Below are positions 8,222 through 17,101 of a stretch of 64,000 nucleotides of DNA, piece after piece. Each line of letters opens with the position of its first letter. The stretch's first letter is position 1. The stretch is from Eikenella glucosivorans. GTDB taxonomy: Bacteria; Pseudomonadota; Gammaproteobacteria; Burkholderiales; Neisseriaceae. The notes under the pieces are model-generated. The model saw nothing but the letters and a program-made list of their open reading frames with translations, was not told the origin of the DNA and made no database searches. Made by a program: the position numbers and the translations under genes. The stretch covers positions 62,001-126,000 of the forward strand of contig NZ_JACSGR010000004.1 of the NCBI RefSeq assembly GCF_016025525.2, in the 5' to 3' direction.

Positions 8222-9109
8222 ATGAAAGAAAACCTCAACGAGCTGCGTGCATTTGTTACCGTGGCACAGGCCGGCAGTTTTACCAAGGCCGCGCAACAAG
8301 TGGGCGTGTCGCAATCGGCCTTAAGCCACACCATACGCGGCATGGAAAGCCGTTTGAAAGTCAAGCTGCTCCAGCGCACCACCCGCAGCGTATCCACCAC
8401 GGAAGCAGGCGAGCAGCTGTATCAGAAGCTTTTGCCGTTGTTTGAGGGCATTGACAGTGCGATAGATGCTCTCGGCGAAACCAGCGGCGAAGTGCGCGGC
8501 AGGCTGCGGATTAACGGCACAGAACACGCGTTCAACGTTGTATTGCGCGAAAAACTCACCCGATTTTTGCAGCAATATCCGATGGTGTCGCTGGAATTAA
8601 TCGGCGAAACGCGTTTTGCCGATATTGTTGCCGAACGATTCGATGCGGGTATACGCTTGGGTGACGATGTGCAAAAAGACATGATTGCCGTGCGCGTGTC
8701 GCCTGATATGCAGATGTGTGCTGCCGCCTCGCCGGGCTACCTGAAAATACACGGCACACCCAAAACGCCGTTCGAACTGACCGAGCATCAATGTGTCAAC
8801 CTCGCCTTGCCCGCAGGCGGCGTGCTGACTTGGGAATTTCTCGATCCGCTCACGGGCAAAACTGTCAAAATCCGCTCGCACGGGCGCTTTTCCGCCAATT
8901 CTTCCCCCGTGTTGGTTTCCGCTGCCAAAGCTGGATTGGGCGTGGTGTGGTCACCTAGGGATATGGTGTCGGCAGAACTTGAAAGCGGCAGCCTAACCGA
9001 AGTTTTGACCGATTGGCGCATCAGCTATCCTGGCTACCACTTATATTATTCCGACAGGAGAGCAGACTCGCCCCTGTTTGCCGCCTTGGTGGCGTGTTTG
9101 AAGGAGTAG
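8222..9109 (+). CDS. LysR-family transcriptional regulator
   Basis: 295 residues from the ATG at 8222, which has GGAG at 8212-8215 as ribosome-binding site; the longer TTG start at 8210 would overlap that site. N-terminal winged helix-turn-helix (RAFVTVAQAGSFTKAAQQVGVSQ region, residues 9-31, then SALSHTIRGME), then a substrate-binding domain with PMVSLELIG and FDAGIRLGD typical of the AaeR/DsdC-like subgroup. Diverges from the SDR gene, which it probably regulates. Last recognisable host gene before the conjugative element. Confidence 0.92.
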   Translation: MKENLNELRAFVTVAQAGSFTKAAQQVGVSQSALSHTIRGMESRLKVKLLQRTTRSVSTTEAGEQLYQKLLPLFEGIDSAIDALGETSGEVRGRLRINGTEHAFNVVLREKLTRFLQQYPMVSLELIGETRFADIVAERFDAGIRLGDDVQKDMIAVRVSPDMQMCAAASPGYLKIHGTPKTPFELTEHQCVNLALPAGGVLTWEFLDPLTGKTVKIRSHGRFSANSSPVLVSAAKAGLGVVWSPRDMVSAELESGSLTEVLTDWRISYPGYHLYYSDRRADSPLFAALVACLKE

Positions 9110-9299
9110 GGAGAACAGATTGGCAAAAGATAGATAAGGCTGCCTGAAAGTGCAGCTTCAACGAAGTTAAAATGATGTTTATGTAAGTTCAACTAGACGC
9201 TTGTCCACAAGGAACAGCTGAGAGAATTTTTAAGAATACCGTAAGAAAAAAATACACGGTAGCTGAAGATTACTCCAACATATGAATAATGGCAAGTGC
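9110..9299. other. Probable left junction region of the conjugative element
   Basis: 190 bases between the LysR gene and the first element gene (DUF4400). No tRNA or other RNA gene is seen. A stretch at about 9164-9191 has a half-site TTATGTAAGTT that matches 8 of 11 positions of a XerD-type dif arm, but the XerC arm is poor. The true attachment site cannot be fixed without the right end or an empty-site comparison. Confidence 0.35.
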
Positions 9300-10034
9300 T
9301 TACAGATATTTTTTAAGATATTTCGCTTGGAGATACACCATAGCCGCGCCGATACAGATTGGAAGCAATAGCCATAATGGCGATAACGGCCATGGAGTAG
9401 AAAGATAGAGTACTGAACTGGTAGAAACAATGCCGGTACGCCAGTATTTGGCTCGGTGGTAAATACCTGCGCTCTCGCGTGAGGCGTTTTCCTGACGGAT
9501 GCGGCGTTGCACGAAACCGTCAATAACGGCCAACAGTGACAGGTAAATGGCAAAGATACTAAGAAAGGCAATGTTGCCCAGTCGTAATGAAATAACACGG
9601 ATTACCTGATCGAAACGCTCAAGATAGTCACGGTTAGGCTCGAGGAATTGCTCTTTTATACCGTAGCCGGTATCACCAGGGTTGCTTTCCAATAGATAAT
9701 TCAACGGTATCCATTCATACAACACAGTGCTCAGTGCGGTATAGGTATAACGGGTCAGAGTAAGATTAATACCAGTATCCGGATTCTTGTTTTCAGGTAG
9801 CCTGCCATCGTTTGTTGTCCATTTTTGCCATAGGCTTTGATTGCCCAGCTGCATGGTATTTTCCACTTCCTGCTGTAGCAAATCGGGGCGGTAGAAATAG
9901 CTTTGTAGCAAGATGGAACTGCCAAATAAAATGGCGATAACCAGCAGGATTATTTTTAATAACTTGACCGGTGCAGTTAGAAAGCGCAGTACCAGTGATT
10001 CAGCAATCAAGTCTTGGCGGTTGTTTTTAGCCAT
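9300..10034 (-). CDS. DUF4400-type integrating-element membrane protein
   Basis: 244 residues with an N-terminal membrane segment (LLKIILLVIAILFGSSILL, about residues 24-42), a soluble middle part and three further hydrophobic segments toward the C-terminus with RLGNIAFLSIFAIYLSLLAVIDG and VQRRIRQENASRESA. This layout matches DUF4400 (PFL_4697-type) proteins that are encoded beside TraD in integrative conjugative elements. The function is unknown; partnership with the coupling protein is inferred from the 8-base overlap with traD. A DUS copy inside the gene (about 9793-9804) encodes GRLPEN in frame. Confidence 0.75.
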   Translation of the reverse strand: MAKNNRQDLIAESLVLRFLTAPVKLLKIILLVIAILFGSSILLQSYFYRPDLLQQEVENTMQLGNQSLWQKWTTNDGRLPENKNPDTGINLTLTRYTYTALSTVLYEWIPLNYLLESNPGDTGYGIKEQFLEPNRDYLERFDQVIRVISLRLGNIAFLSIFAIYLSLLAVIDGFVQRRIRQENASRESAGIYHRAKYWRTGIVSTSSVLYLSTPWPLSPLWLLLPICIGAAMVYLQAKYLKKYL

Positions 10035-12075
10035 AGCTTCGCCCTTCTATGAAAACTGTTTCCTCTTCCTCCGTGTTTCGGCTCAAGCGCACGGTTTCAC
10101 GCATCCGCTCAGCCATGTCGGCCAGGCTCTGCGGGATGTCGGCAGTAGGATCGGGCAGAGGTAAAGGCAGCCTTAACTTGTACAAGTTGCCGCCCTCCAG
10201 CAAGGCGAAAGCCTGCCCTTTTGGCAGGTTGGTCAGATCTGACGGCATCAGCATGGGGACGGTTTCGCTGCTGAGGCGGTCTTCGTTGTGACTGGTAAAG
10301 TCTTCGTAACCTTCGGGAAACGCAACATCGCCCGCTCCGGATACCAGCGTACCGGTTACCACCCGCACGTCGGGTAGTTGGGAAGTGAGCATTTTGGCGG
10401 TCGATTCCAATTTGACCCTCAGCATAATCATGGTATTGAAGTTGCCGCCCATCTGTTCGGCCTTGGCTTTGGAACCGATTTTAGCTTCTACATCCGACCA
10501 GGTCTGGGTGTAGGCGGTAACCTGGTAACCCGCGCCGCCGGCCTTGTTGAGCATAGGGATGAACTCATTGCCGATTAGCTCGTTAAACTCATCGGCATGA
10601 ATGGCAACCATACGTTTTTTTGTCGGACCAGACTGACCATAGCCGTGGCCATGCTTATAAATTTGTCCGGCCAGTGAAGTCAGGTCAGCGAACATGGCAT
10701 TACCAACAGCAGCGGCTACTTCGGCATCGGTCAGTGCGTCCAATCCGACATAAACCACTGCGTTCTGTTCCATCACTTTGCGCCAGTCCATAATCGGGCG
10801 CGTATCAGTCAAGTCTTCAAAATTCGGGCTGATCAACTCAGCTACACGGCCGCTGGTTAACTTTTCCAACAAAGGGTAAAGCGAACTAACCAGTTTTTCA
10901 AAATAGCTGCGTTCATTGCCCAAAATACCGGTTACTGCATCACTTACTGCATCATTTAGGTTTTTTTGCTTCAGGAAAGCAGATAAGCGTACTGCATCGA
11001 TGCTGCGCCCAGTTTTGCTAACTTGCTTCTTCTCGGCATCCGATAAATCGAAATCATCAAAATCATTTTCCCAACCCGGGCACTTCTGGTTCAGGATAGA
11101 GGCAAAGTATTGTGCTGCTAGATCATCAACATTGACGGCACATCGGTAAATCAACAGATAGCTCGGTTTGATTGATAGGGCCGCCATCATCTTGCCCAAT
11201 ACATTGACGAAGCGCCAAACGAAATCGCGGAATGCTGCCGACTGCCCCTCATCCGGCAGCTGGTTGGCGATACGGGTCGCCACTTCGGTAATACGGGTAA
11301 AGTCACCGACCGGATTGTAGCGGCAGGACAAGTCGGGGAAGCCGAGGTGGAACATATAAAACGGTCGGCCCGCCTTCTTGGCGGCCAGATAATGCGTCAG
11401 CATCAGTTCGGCATCGCCCTTTGGGTCGAAAGTGATAACCGTATCGCCGCGCGCGATATCCTGGTTGATCAAGATTTCCGCCAGTCGGGTTTTACCGACA
11501 CGGGTGGTACCCAGCACGATGGTGTGCCCAACCCGTTCCGATAGGGCGGAGTAAATATCCCGCTCGTAAGGTTCCACACCGTGCAATTCAGGTGCGCCGC
11601 CTACCGGTGGCAGCGGAGCAACAGGGTTCCACCATGCCTGCCTAGCGGTCAGCCGGGTTAGCAAGGACTGTCCAGCGGTACGGATTTCCTGCTGCCGCGC
11701 CCAGCGATACAGACGGCCAGGTTCACGTAAGGATTCGTTTTCAGGTAGCCTAGCCATCAGCAGGCGTTGTGTGTGTGTCTGCGTCCATTTGAAACCACGT
11801 CCTAGGAATAATGCCTTGTCGGATACAGGGATTTGCTGTGGAGTCAGCGCATAGAAGCTCAGGCGGCTTAAATTACGCCGATAGCGACGAATGCGTAGCC
11901 CTTGTTTGCAACGATAGCTGGCCAATGCTGTCAGCAGCGGTATGCCGGCATATGCTGTCATAGAGGGGATTGGCAGGAAAACCAAGCTTAATGCACCGAC
12001 TAGGTAGGCACTGCTACTGACGAACTCGTAGGGTTTGCGGTAGACGTTTTCTGGTGGTTGGATGGTTACACCCAT
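10027..12075 (-). CDS. traD: Type IV coupling protein TraD (SXT/TOL-type)
   Basis: 682-residue inner-membrane ATPase that brings the relaxase-DNA complex to the secretion channel. Two hydrophobic segments lie in residues 20-60. Walker A is GTTRVGKT at 189-196, followed by the TraD-type VITFDPKGDAEL; Walker B is the VAIHADEFNEL stretch at about 487-497. Family features such as SFYALTP and the CRYNPVGDF motif are present. The gene runs traI-traD-DUF4400 on the minus strand; traD starts directly after the traI stop. A DUS within the gene (about 11743-11754) is read as ARLPEN. Confidence 0.92.
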   Translation of the reverse strand: MGVTIQPPENVYRKPYEFVSSSAYLVGALSLVFLPIPSMTAYAGIPLLTALASYRCKQGLRIRRYRRNLSRLSFYALTPQQIPVSDKALFLGRGFKWTQTHTQRLLMARLPENESLREPGRLYRWARQQEIRTAGQSLLTRLTARQAWWNPVAPLPPVGGAPELHGVEPYERDIYSALSERVGHTIVLGTTRVGKTRLAEILINQDIARGDTVITFDPKGDAELMLTHYLAAKKAGRPFYMFHLGFPDLSCRYNPVGDFTRITEVATRIANQLPDEGQSAAFRDFVWRFVNVLGKMMAALSIKPSYLLIYRCAVNVDDLAAQYFASILNQKCPGWENDFDDFDLSDAEKKQVSKTGRSIDAVRLSAFLKQKNLNDAVSDAVTGILGNERSYFEKLVSSLYPLLEKLTSGRVAELISPNFEDLTDTRPIMDWRKVMEQNAVVYVGLDALTDAEVAAAVGNAMFADLTSLAGQIYKHGHGYGQSGPTKKRMVAIHADEFNELIGNEFIPMLNKAGGAGYQVTAYTQTWSDVEAKIGSKAKAEQMGGNFNTMIMLRVKLESTAKMLTSQLPDVRVVTGTLVSGAGDVAFPEGYEDFTSHNEDRLSSETVPMLMPSDLTNLPKGQAFALLEGGNLYKLRLPLPLPDPTADIPQSLADMAERMRETVRLSRNTEEEETVFIEGRSYG

Positions 12076-14622
12076 TTATGTCTCCTGTCGGTTTTCAGAC
12101 GGCAGGCCAGCGGCCAGCAAATCATATTCGGCAATGCTGATATCGGTATTATTGGGCGGGCGACCATCGGCACGAACAATATGCCGTAGGTTGCTCTCTG
12201 GAATCAGATAGCAGCAAAACAGCCGCCGCCGGACACCTTTGTTAGAGCCTTTATTGGTTTCGACATTAAACAGGGCGGTTTTTTTGCCGCGTTGATGTAG
12301 CTTCAGGCTGACAAAACCCCGCTGCGCCCTCAGTCCTGGGCAGTTTTCGTCATTCTTGTTGAACACACCGCCGGCATAATCCCGAAAGATAGCGGGAGAA
12401 ACCAGCAGCATTCCTTGAGGTACGAAATGTACTGGTGCACCTCGTTGGTTGACGGCGATGCTGCCGTCGGTTAAACCATCGGCCAGCCAGCGCCAGAAAT
12501 GACGACCATCCTGCTGCTGTCGCTGGCGAATATCAGACAAAGCACCGGAGGCTACTTCGCTATTCGCCACGGGTTCGATCTCCGGTTGTGCACTTTCCTC
12601 CGCTGTGATGTCTTCGGTCAAATCTTCAGTCAAAATAGACTCTGCGACCAAAGCGTCTACGTTCGCTGTATCAGCAACATGATGCACGGCAACAGGTCGC
12701 GGTGATTCAGCCTTACCAGCTTGCCGCTGCCTTTGGATTTCTGCCAAGCCAGCATCAGCTGTTTCCTGTTGTGGTAGTTCGGCATCAGCCGGTTTGGCTA
12801 CAGCATCGTTATCAGCAAATATCTCTTTCAGGATATTCAATCCGGCTGGATTATTACCACTTGTTTTTTTGCCAGTTTTTTTATTTTTGACTGGTGAAGT
12901 GACTTGATCATCGGTTCTGGCAACATCTGGCGATTCTGTTATGGGTTCACTACTAACCGCAGCATCTTGGGCTTGCGGTTGCAGTGCTTCAGTAGTCGTA
13001 TTAACAGTTACTTCAGTTTCTGTCGCGGTTTCATCCAGAATATCCAATAACCCATGTTTTTCTAATAAAGCATCAATATCCCCTGCCTCAGTTACCAAAT
13101 CGCTTGCCGGAACGGCTGATTCTGTTTTTTGTGGTATTACCTCGGAATTAGAAGGGGGCTCGGTTACTGCCTCAGTTTCACGTCTGCGTGGCGGTGGCGG
13201 AATAGCTGCGGCCACTTCCGGTGCAATGAGTTCTTGGGTATTTTTTGTATCGGTATCAACTAGGTCGTCTGTTGCTGCTCCAGTTTCAATCTCTTCTTCC
13301 CCTGCCGTCTTACGCGGTCGGTTGCTTTGATCCGCAGAAACTTTCAGGCTACCTGAAAATTCTGCTGGATATACTCCGTCCGGATACAAGGTTTCCAACT
13401 TAAAGGCCAGTACAGTAAAGCGTTGTGCTTTAACCTCACCGTCTTGGCGCATAAAACAGATATCAACGGAGGTTACGGCACGGTGTTCGTCCTGCGGATT
13501 GGGGAGTACCGCACCATATTCCAGCAAAGTGTCGAAAATGCGCTGATTGTCATTCGGGAAAGAGGGGGCAGCGGGATGATTATTACTGCGTAGAAATTCA
13601 CGGATGAAATCGGGCACGTTTTTGGAGACCATGTAAACCGTATTCCCCTGCCGGAACAAATCTCCACCTGCACGAGTAGCGATGCTGAACCAGCGGCCAC
13701 GATCGGCCAGCATTTCGCGTAATGTTTCCATTACAGTTTCAATTAGCGGAGTACGTTTGGCAGTAGAAAAACGTTGGCGAGTGCCAGATTTGAGGTCGCG
13801 CGCGGTGGAAGCCATATCTGCCTCACGGACGATTTTGCCGAATGGACTGTGATCAGTGTGACCGGTCAGATATTGCCTCAATGCCAAAATCAACTTTGGA
13901 TCACTGTCGCCCATCCAGCGTCGGACATGGGCGGGTACAATGGTTTGAAAAAATACCCAAGCAATTTCGGTATGTTCGGTATAAGCGGCTTTCTTGTCCG
14001 GAAATGAAACACGGTAATAATTTCGACCACTCAGTGTCATACTTCCGGCATCCGGCATCCACCGGCTGCCATGATTTTGATTTGGGTGTTCGAACAGTTC
14101 CACATTAAACCCAGTCAGGGTTTTTCCAATATCGTGTAGTAGAGCAGCCACCATAATGCCGAACCGCCAAACCACTCCCAATCGGGCGATATCTTCTGTT
14201 TCGGCATCAGGCGGCCAGCTGTATGCTGCTGCTGCCGTTAATGACAGAGCAGCCACATCCAATGTGTGCCGAACCAATCCGCCGTCTCCTGCGTGGTGGT
14301 GCGATTCGGAGGCAGGCAGCCGCTGCACGAATGTAATGTACTCGTGCAGCATGGGGAGTGCGTCTTTATGCCAGTTTTCGTCGGATAGACCGAGGTTAGC
14401 TCGGATGTTGGCCAGTTGGGGGGATAAGCTAAGAACATGGATAAGTTCTTCAGCAGAAAGAACCCGAAGTTTGTCGCCGACAATATTCGGGGATGTGACA
14501 GTTTCCGATATAGTCGATACAGCCTTACCGGAAGACTTTGACGGAGCTTGGGGACGATAAAATAAAAACAGCAGAACAAGTGCGGCTGCCATTGCGGCTG
14601 CCGCATACCAAATTAATGACAT
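12076..14622 (-). CDS. traI: MobH-family relaxase TraI (TraI_2 type)
   Basis: 848 residues from the ATG at 14622. An N-terminal membrane segment (about 5-22) is followed by the TraI_2 domain with HHH at 108-110, His119 in VRHTLDVA, and the HD pair at 163-164 in ALLHDIGK, the metal-binding signature of MobH relaxases that nick at oriT. Residues about 380-640 are a low-complexity Thr/Glu/Ala-rich linker. The C-terminal part (RHFWRWLADGLTDGSIAVN... VPQGMLLVSPAIF) matches the TraI_2_C domain. A DUS at about 13345-13358 encodes EFSGSLK in the linker. Slightly overlaps the upstream hypothetical gene. A TTG at 14652 is an alternative start. Confidence 0.9.
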   Translation of the reverse strand: MSLIWYAAAAMAAALVLLFLFYRPQAPSKSSGKAVSTISETVTSPNIVGDKLRVLSAEELIHVLSLSPQLANIRANLGLSDENWHKDALPMLHEYITFVQRLPASESHHHAGDGGLVRHTLDVAALSLTAAAAYSWPPDAETEDIARLGVVWRFGIMVAALLHDIGKTLTGFNVELFEHPNQNHGSRWMPDAGSMTLSGRNYYRVSFPDKKAAYTEHTEIAWVFFQTIVPAHVRRWMGDSDPKLILALRQYLTGHTDHSPFGKIVREADMASTARDLKSGTRQRFSTAKRTPLIETVMETLREMLADRGRWFSIATRAGGDLFRQGNTVYMVSKNVPDFIREFLRSNNHPAAPSFPNDNQRIFDTLLEYGAVLPNPQDEHRAVTSVDICFMRQDGEVKAQRFTVLAFKLETLYPDGVYPAEFSGSLKVSADQSNRPRKTAGEEEIETGAATDDLVDTDTKNTQELIAPEVAAAIPPPPRRRETEAVTEPPSNSEVIPQKTESAVPASDLVTEAGDIDALLEKHGLLDILDETATETEVTVNTTTEALQPQAQDAAVSSEPITESPDVARTDDQVTSPVKNKKTGKKTSGNNPAGLNILKEIFADNDAVAKPADAELPQQETADAGLAEIQRQRQAGKAESPRPVAVHHVADTANVDALVAESILTEDLTEDITAEESAQPEIEPVANSEVASGALSDIRQRQQQDGRHFWRWLADGLTDGSIAVNQRGAPVHFVPQGMLLVSPAIFRDYAGGVFNKNDENCPGLRAQRGFVSLKLHQRGKKTALFNVETNKGSNKGVRRRLFCCYLIPESNLRHIVRADGRPPNNTDISIAEYDLLAAGLPSENRQET

Positions 14623-15194
14623 GTGTGCATACCCAGTGCCGCTGCAAACCAAGATGCTGCATCAGCAGACGACGTATGTGCCTGCTCCCCGATAAAGAGA
14701 TCTGCCTCAGGATGGCGACCGATAAAGGTGCTAAAAGGCTCATGCAGGCTGTTCCAGTATTCAACCCAGGTATTCTCTGAAGCATTATCCACCACACTAC
14801 CGAGGCTGCCATCATAGACCACTGCGTGACAATGAAACCCCTCAAATTCAGTGGCTAGCAGTTGAATGACTGCGGCATCGTTCGAGTCATCCGGTAAAGT
14901 CTCAAACAACGAGATAGTCTTATCACACAGCCAATTAGCAGTGCACTCTTCGGACAGAGTCAGCTGCTCCAAAAATCCATTGCACTGAACGATACGGTGT
15001 GCCAAGACTGCCGGCCAATGGTTGGAAAGGCTGCCGAAGCGTGTCAGGCACTGTTGCAGTTGCCAGAAACAGAAAGGGAACATCGGCATACGGAATCCTA
15101 GTTGAAATGCGGGCAGTATTCGTAAAGCCTCCCTTTGCGGCAAGTAACAATTGGAAAAAAGCGGATTCCTTTTGATGCTTGCCTTCCTGAGCAT
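14613..15194 (-). CDS. Hypothetical protein upstream of traI
   Basis: 193 residues, not recognised. It has Trp/Phe/Cys-rich stretches in the first third (PMFPFCFWQLQQC) and an acidic C-terminal half. Its stop overlaps the traI start by 10 bases, so it is probably translated together with traI and belongs to the traI-traD operon. Position immediately before a relaxase gene is often taken by accessory DNA-processing proteins, but nothing in the sequence shows this. The start is uncertain: no good ribosome-binding site is seen before 15194, and Met36 or Met38 are alternatives. Confidence 0.55.
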   Translation of the reverse strand: MLRKASIKRNPLFSNCYLPQREALRILPAFQLGFRMPMFPFCFWQLQQCLTRFGSLSNHWPAVLAHRIVQCNGFLEQLTLSEECTANWLCDKTISLFETLPDDSNDAAVIQLLATEFEGFHCHAVVYDGSLGSVVDNASENTWVEYWNSLHEPFSTFIGRHPEADLFIGEQAHTSSADAASWFAAALGMHTCH

Positions 15195-15231
15195 CTTGTG
15201 CTAGCAGCAAGATGCTGCTTTTCCTTTTTTA

Positions 15232-15264
15232 AATATTTGTTATTTAAAATAAATAACAAATATT
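15232..15264. repeat. Perfect 14-bp AT-rich palindrome
   Basis: Arms AATATTTGTTATTT (15232-15245) and its exact complement (15251-15264) with a five-base centre. It lies 38-70 bases upstream of the first gene of the traI operon, where an operator or part of oriT would be expected. Confidence 0.8.
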
Positions 15265-15348
15265 CTTCCCTTTAGGCGTTTCTCCGTTGGCCATTTTGCC
15301 TTTCCTTTTCCCATTTAGGCTGTTGCCCTTTCCATTTGGGCTGTTAAA

Positions 15349-15385
15349 AAAAAGCGATATGCGTAATTTAAGCATATCGCTTTTT
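15349..15385. terminator. Perfect 14-bp hairpin with A/T flanks
   Basis: Arms AAAAAGCGATATGC (15349-15362) and its exact complement (15372-15385), nine-base loop, T run at the 3' side and A run at the 5' side. Looks like a bidirectional intrinsic terminator, though with no gene converging on it an origin-related stem is also possible. Confidence 0.6.
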
Positions 15386-15679
15386 GGCTTTTCTGATAAG
15401 CGCCATTACCGTTATTTGTTTATAAAACATATATTTATGCAAAATTCGCTTGTAATGGTGAATTTCACAGTTTTTCACATTCATGCACCAAATGTCAAGA
15501 AACAATATAACTTATTATTTTTCATATTGTTACGTGACCTAACAGCTTTTTTGCCTAACAATATCGCGCGGGTCGGAATAGCCATTAGGTTGTTCCGGCA
15601 TGATTAACTGAAACAGCCGGATTGTGGGCAGATGGGGGCATCCGCCGCACACGGCTTCAATCACGGAGCCGCGTATTTT

Positions 15680-15756
15680 CCGGATCGGGTAGTCAATGCT
15701 TTGCCACCACCAAAAGCACGGCGCATATCGCACCGCGCCGAGACTATCCGATCCGG
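15680..15756. repeat. 15-bp inverted repeat with long spacer
   Basis: CCGGATCGGGTAGTC at 15680-15694 and its complement with one mismatch at 15742-15756, separated by 47 bases that contain a smaller GGCGC...GCGCC stem. It ends 43 bases before the ATPase gene, so it could be a leader structure of the plus-strand tra operon or part of oriT. Confidence 0.65.
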
Positions 15757-15799
15757 AGAGTATGCGGTATATCTTTAACCATATTGTCCAAACAGCATA

Positions 15800-17101
15800 A
15801 TGGAAAACGTCCCAAACTCTGCCTTGCCAGCTGCTATGGATTGCTTGTTGCAAGACAAGGGTAAATCTTACGACTTAAACGTAGCTGCCCGCTTCATTTC
15901 CACTTCAATGGGAGATGAGGCGGCAGTAGCTTTTTTGAATTGGGTGTTTCCCTATGCAGCCTCTATTAAGGCTTCCGATATCCATTTTCGTGATCAGAAA
16001 AACGGCTGCCAAGTACGCTTGCGCAACCGCAAAATGCAAATGGTGAATAGCTGGCTATTCAGTAGGATGGCGGCTCAAACCATTGACGAAAAGATTCGTG
16101 CCAAATGCAATATCAGTAGTAGCGACCGCGAATCGCCGCAGGATGGTTCGTTTTGGTTGCTGGACCAAGAACGCAACAGCATGGTCGATGTTAGGGTCAG
16201 CATCCTGCCAACTCGCTATGGGCAAAGTACAGTTTGCCGCATCCTAAATCAGGAAAATGCTGGTTTCGGTCTGGATGCAGTTTATATGCCGGACTATGTG
16301 CGACACGCGCTGGAACAGGCCTTAGAGAGTAATGAGGGCATGATTTTGGTTTGTGGTCCGACCGGATCGGGCAAGTCATTTACCCTCAATGCCTGCCTCA
16401 ACCACATCAATAGGGAAGACATCCATTTATGTACAGCGGAAGACCCGATTGAATATCCAGTGGAAGGTGCAAACCAAGTCAGCATCCATCCAGTGCACCG
16501 TCCGTTTGCACGTGTACTGCGCAGCTTCTTGCGGCATGACCCTGATGTCATCCTAGTTGGAGAGATTCGTGATTTAGAAACAGCACAAACCGCTGTAACT
16601 GCCGCCAATACCGGTCATCTAATTTTATCTACTTTGCATGCCAATGATGCCGCACTGGCCTTATCTCGATTGGTTGGCTTAGGTGTGGAGGCATACCTGT
16701 TGGCCGATGTGATGCTGGCCTTTTTTTCACAGCGGCTGATGAATCGTTTGTGTCCACACTGTCGGATAGAGGTAACGCCTGATGCCGCACAGAAACTGCC
16801 GACTCGGTTTCCGGCAGAGAAATATTTTCGGCGCAATAGCGCAGGCTGCGATGAATGCAACCATGAAGGCAACATATCACGTATTCCAGTAATGGAATTT
16901 GCCCTGAATTCACCGGAAGTACGGCTGGCCTTGATTAATGGCGATAGCCAAGCCATGGAAAACGCATTGTTGCAGCAGCCTTCCTATCGAACACTGAGCG
17001 AAGCCGCATTAGAAATGTCGGCAGCCGGGCTGGTGGATTTTGACGAGGCATGCCATATCGGCAGTTTGGCCATCGACCGTCTATCTAAGGAGGCTGAATA
17101 A
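15800..17101 (+). CDS. GspE/PilB-type secretion ATPase in the tra operon
   Basis: 433 residues with every hallmark of a GspE/PilB/PilT-superfamily ATPase: SDIHF at 59-63, Walker A GPTGSGKS at 186-193, Asp box AEDPIEY at 213-219, Walker B DPDVILVGEIRD at 247-258, His box HLILSTLHAND at 273-283, and a four-Cys zinc motif (CPHC at 318-321 and CDEC at 350-353). It starts a plus-strand operon and overlaps the next gene by one base. F-type transfer systems normally have no ATPase of this class, so its role (pilus dynamics, DNA transfer, or a TraJ/DotB-like function) is unknown. The N-terminal domain is short compared with GspE. No type IV pilin genes are nearby. Confidence 0.85.
   Translation: MENVPNSALPAAMDCLLQDKGKSYDLNVAARFISTSMGDEAAVAFLNWVFPYAASIKASDIHFRDQKNGCQVRLRNRKMQMVNSWLFSRMAAQTIDEKIRAKCNISSSDRESPQDGSFWLLDQERNSMVDVRVSILPTRYGQSTVCRILNQENAGFGLDAVYMPDYVRHALEQALESNEGMILVCGPTGSGKSFTLNACLNHINREDIHLCTAEDPIEYPVEGANQVSIHPVHRPFARVLRSFLRHDPDVILVGEIRDLETAQTAVTAANTGHLILSTLHANDAALALSRLVGLGVEAYLLADVMLAFFSQRLMNRLCPHCRIEVTPDAAQKLPTRFPAEKYFRRNSAGCDECNHEGNISRIPVMEFALNSPEVRLALINGDSQAMENALLQQPSYRTLSEAALEMSAAGLVDFDEACHIGSLAIDRLSKEAE

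Larger units (their letters stand above)
15195..15799. other. Divergent noncoding region rich in inverted repeats, candidate oriT/promoter region
   Basis: 605 bases between the minus-strand traI block and the plus-strand tra operon. It contains three strong inverted repeats (listed separately) and a pyrimidine-rich direct repeat near 15308-15345 in which a TTTCC-ATTT-GGCTGTT unit occurs twice. Short frames in this region (for example 15287-15607 plus, 15539-15853 minus) lack good starts or normal composition. Position next to the relaxase gene and the symmetry content make it a candidate for the transfer origin. Confidence 0.5.

Noticed and set aside
9110..9299. A tRNA gene as integration site at the left junction
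   Set aside because: No sequence here folds into a cloverleaf or carries a T-loop consensus that I can recognise.
15287..15607. A 106-codon plus-strand frame in the same gap
   Set aside because: Phe/Leu/His-rich low-quality composition, runs through a strong hairpin, and has no convincing start signal.
15539..15853. A 104-codon minus-strand frame in the gap before the ATPase gene
   Set aside because: It overlaps the start of the well-supported ATPase gene, is rich in Trp and Cys, has no ribosome-binding site and covers the inverted repeat, so it is more likely noncoding.
15800..17101. The GspE/PilB-like ATPase as part of a type IV pilus or type II secretion locus
   Set aside because: No pilin, PilC/GspF or secretin genes adjoin it; it is translationally coupled to F-type transfer genes.
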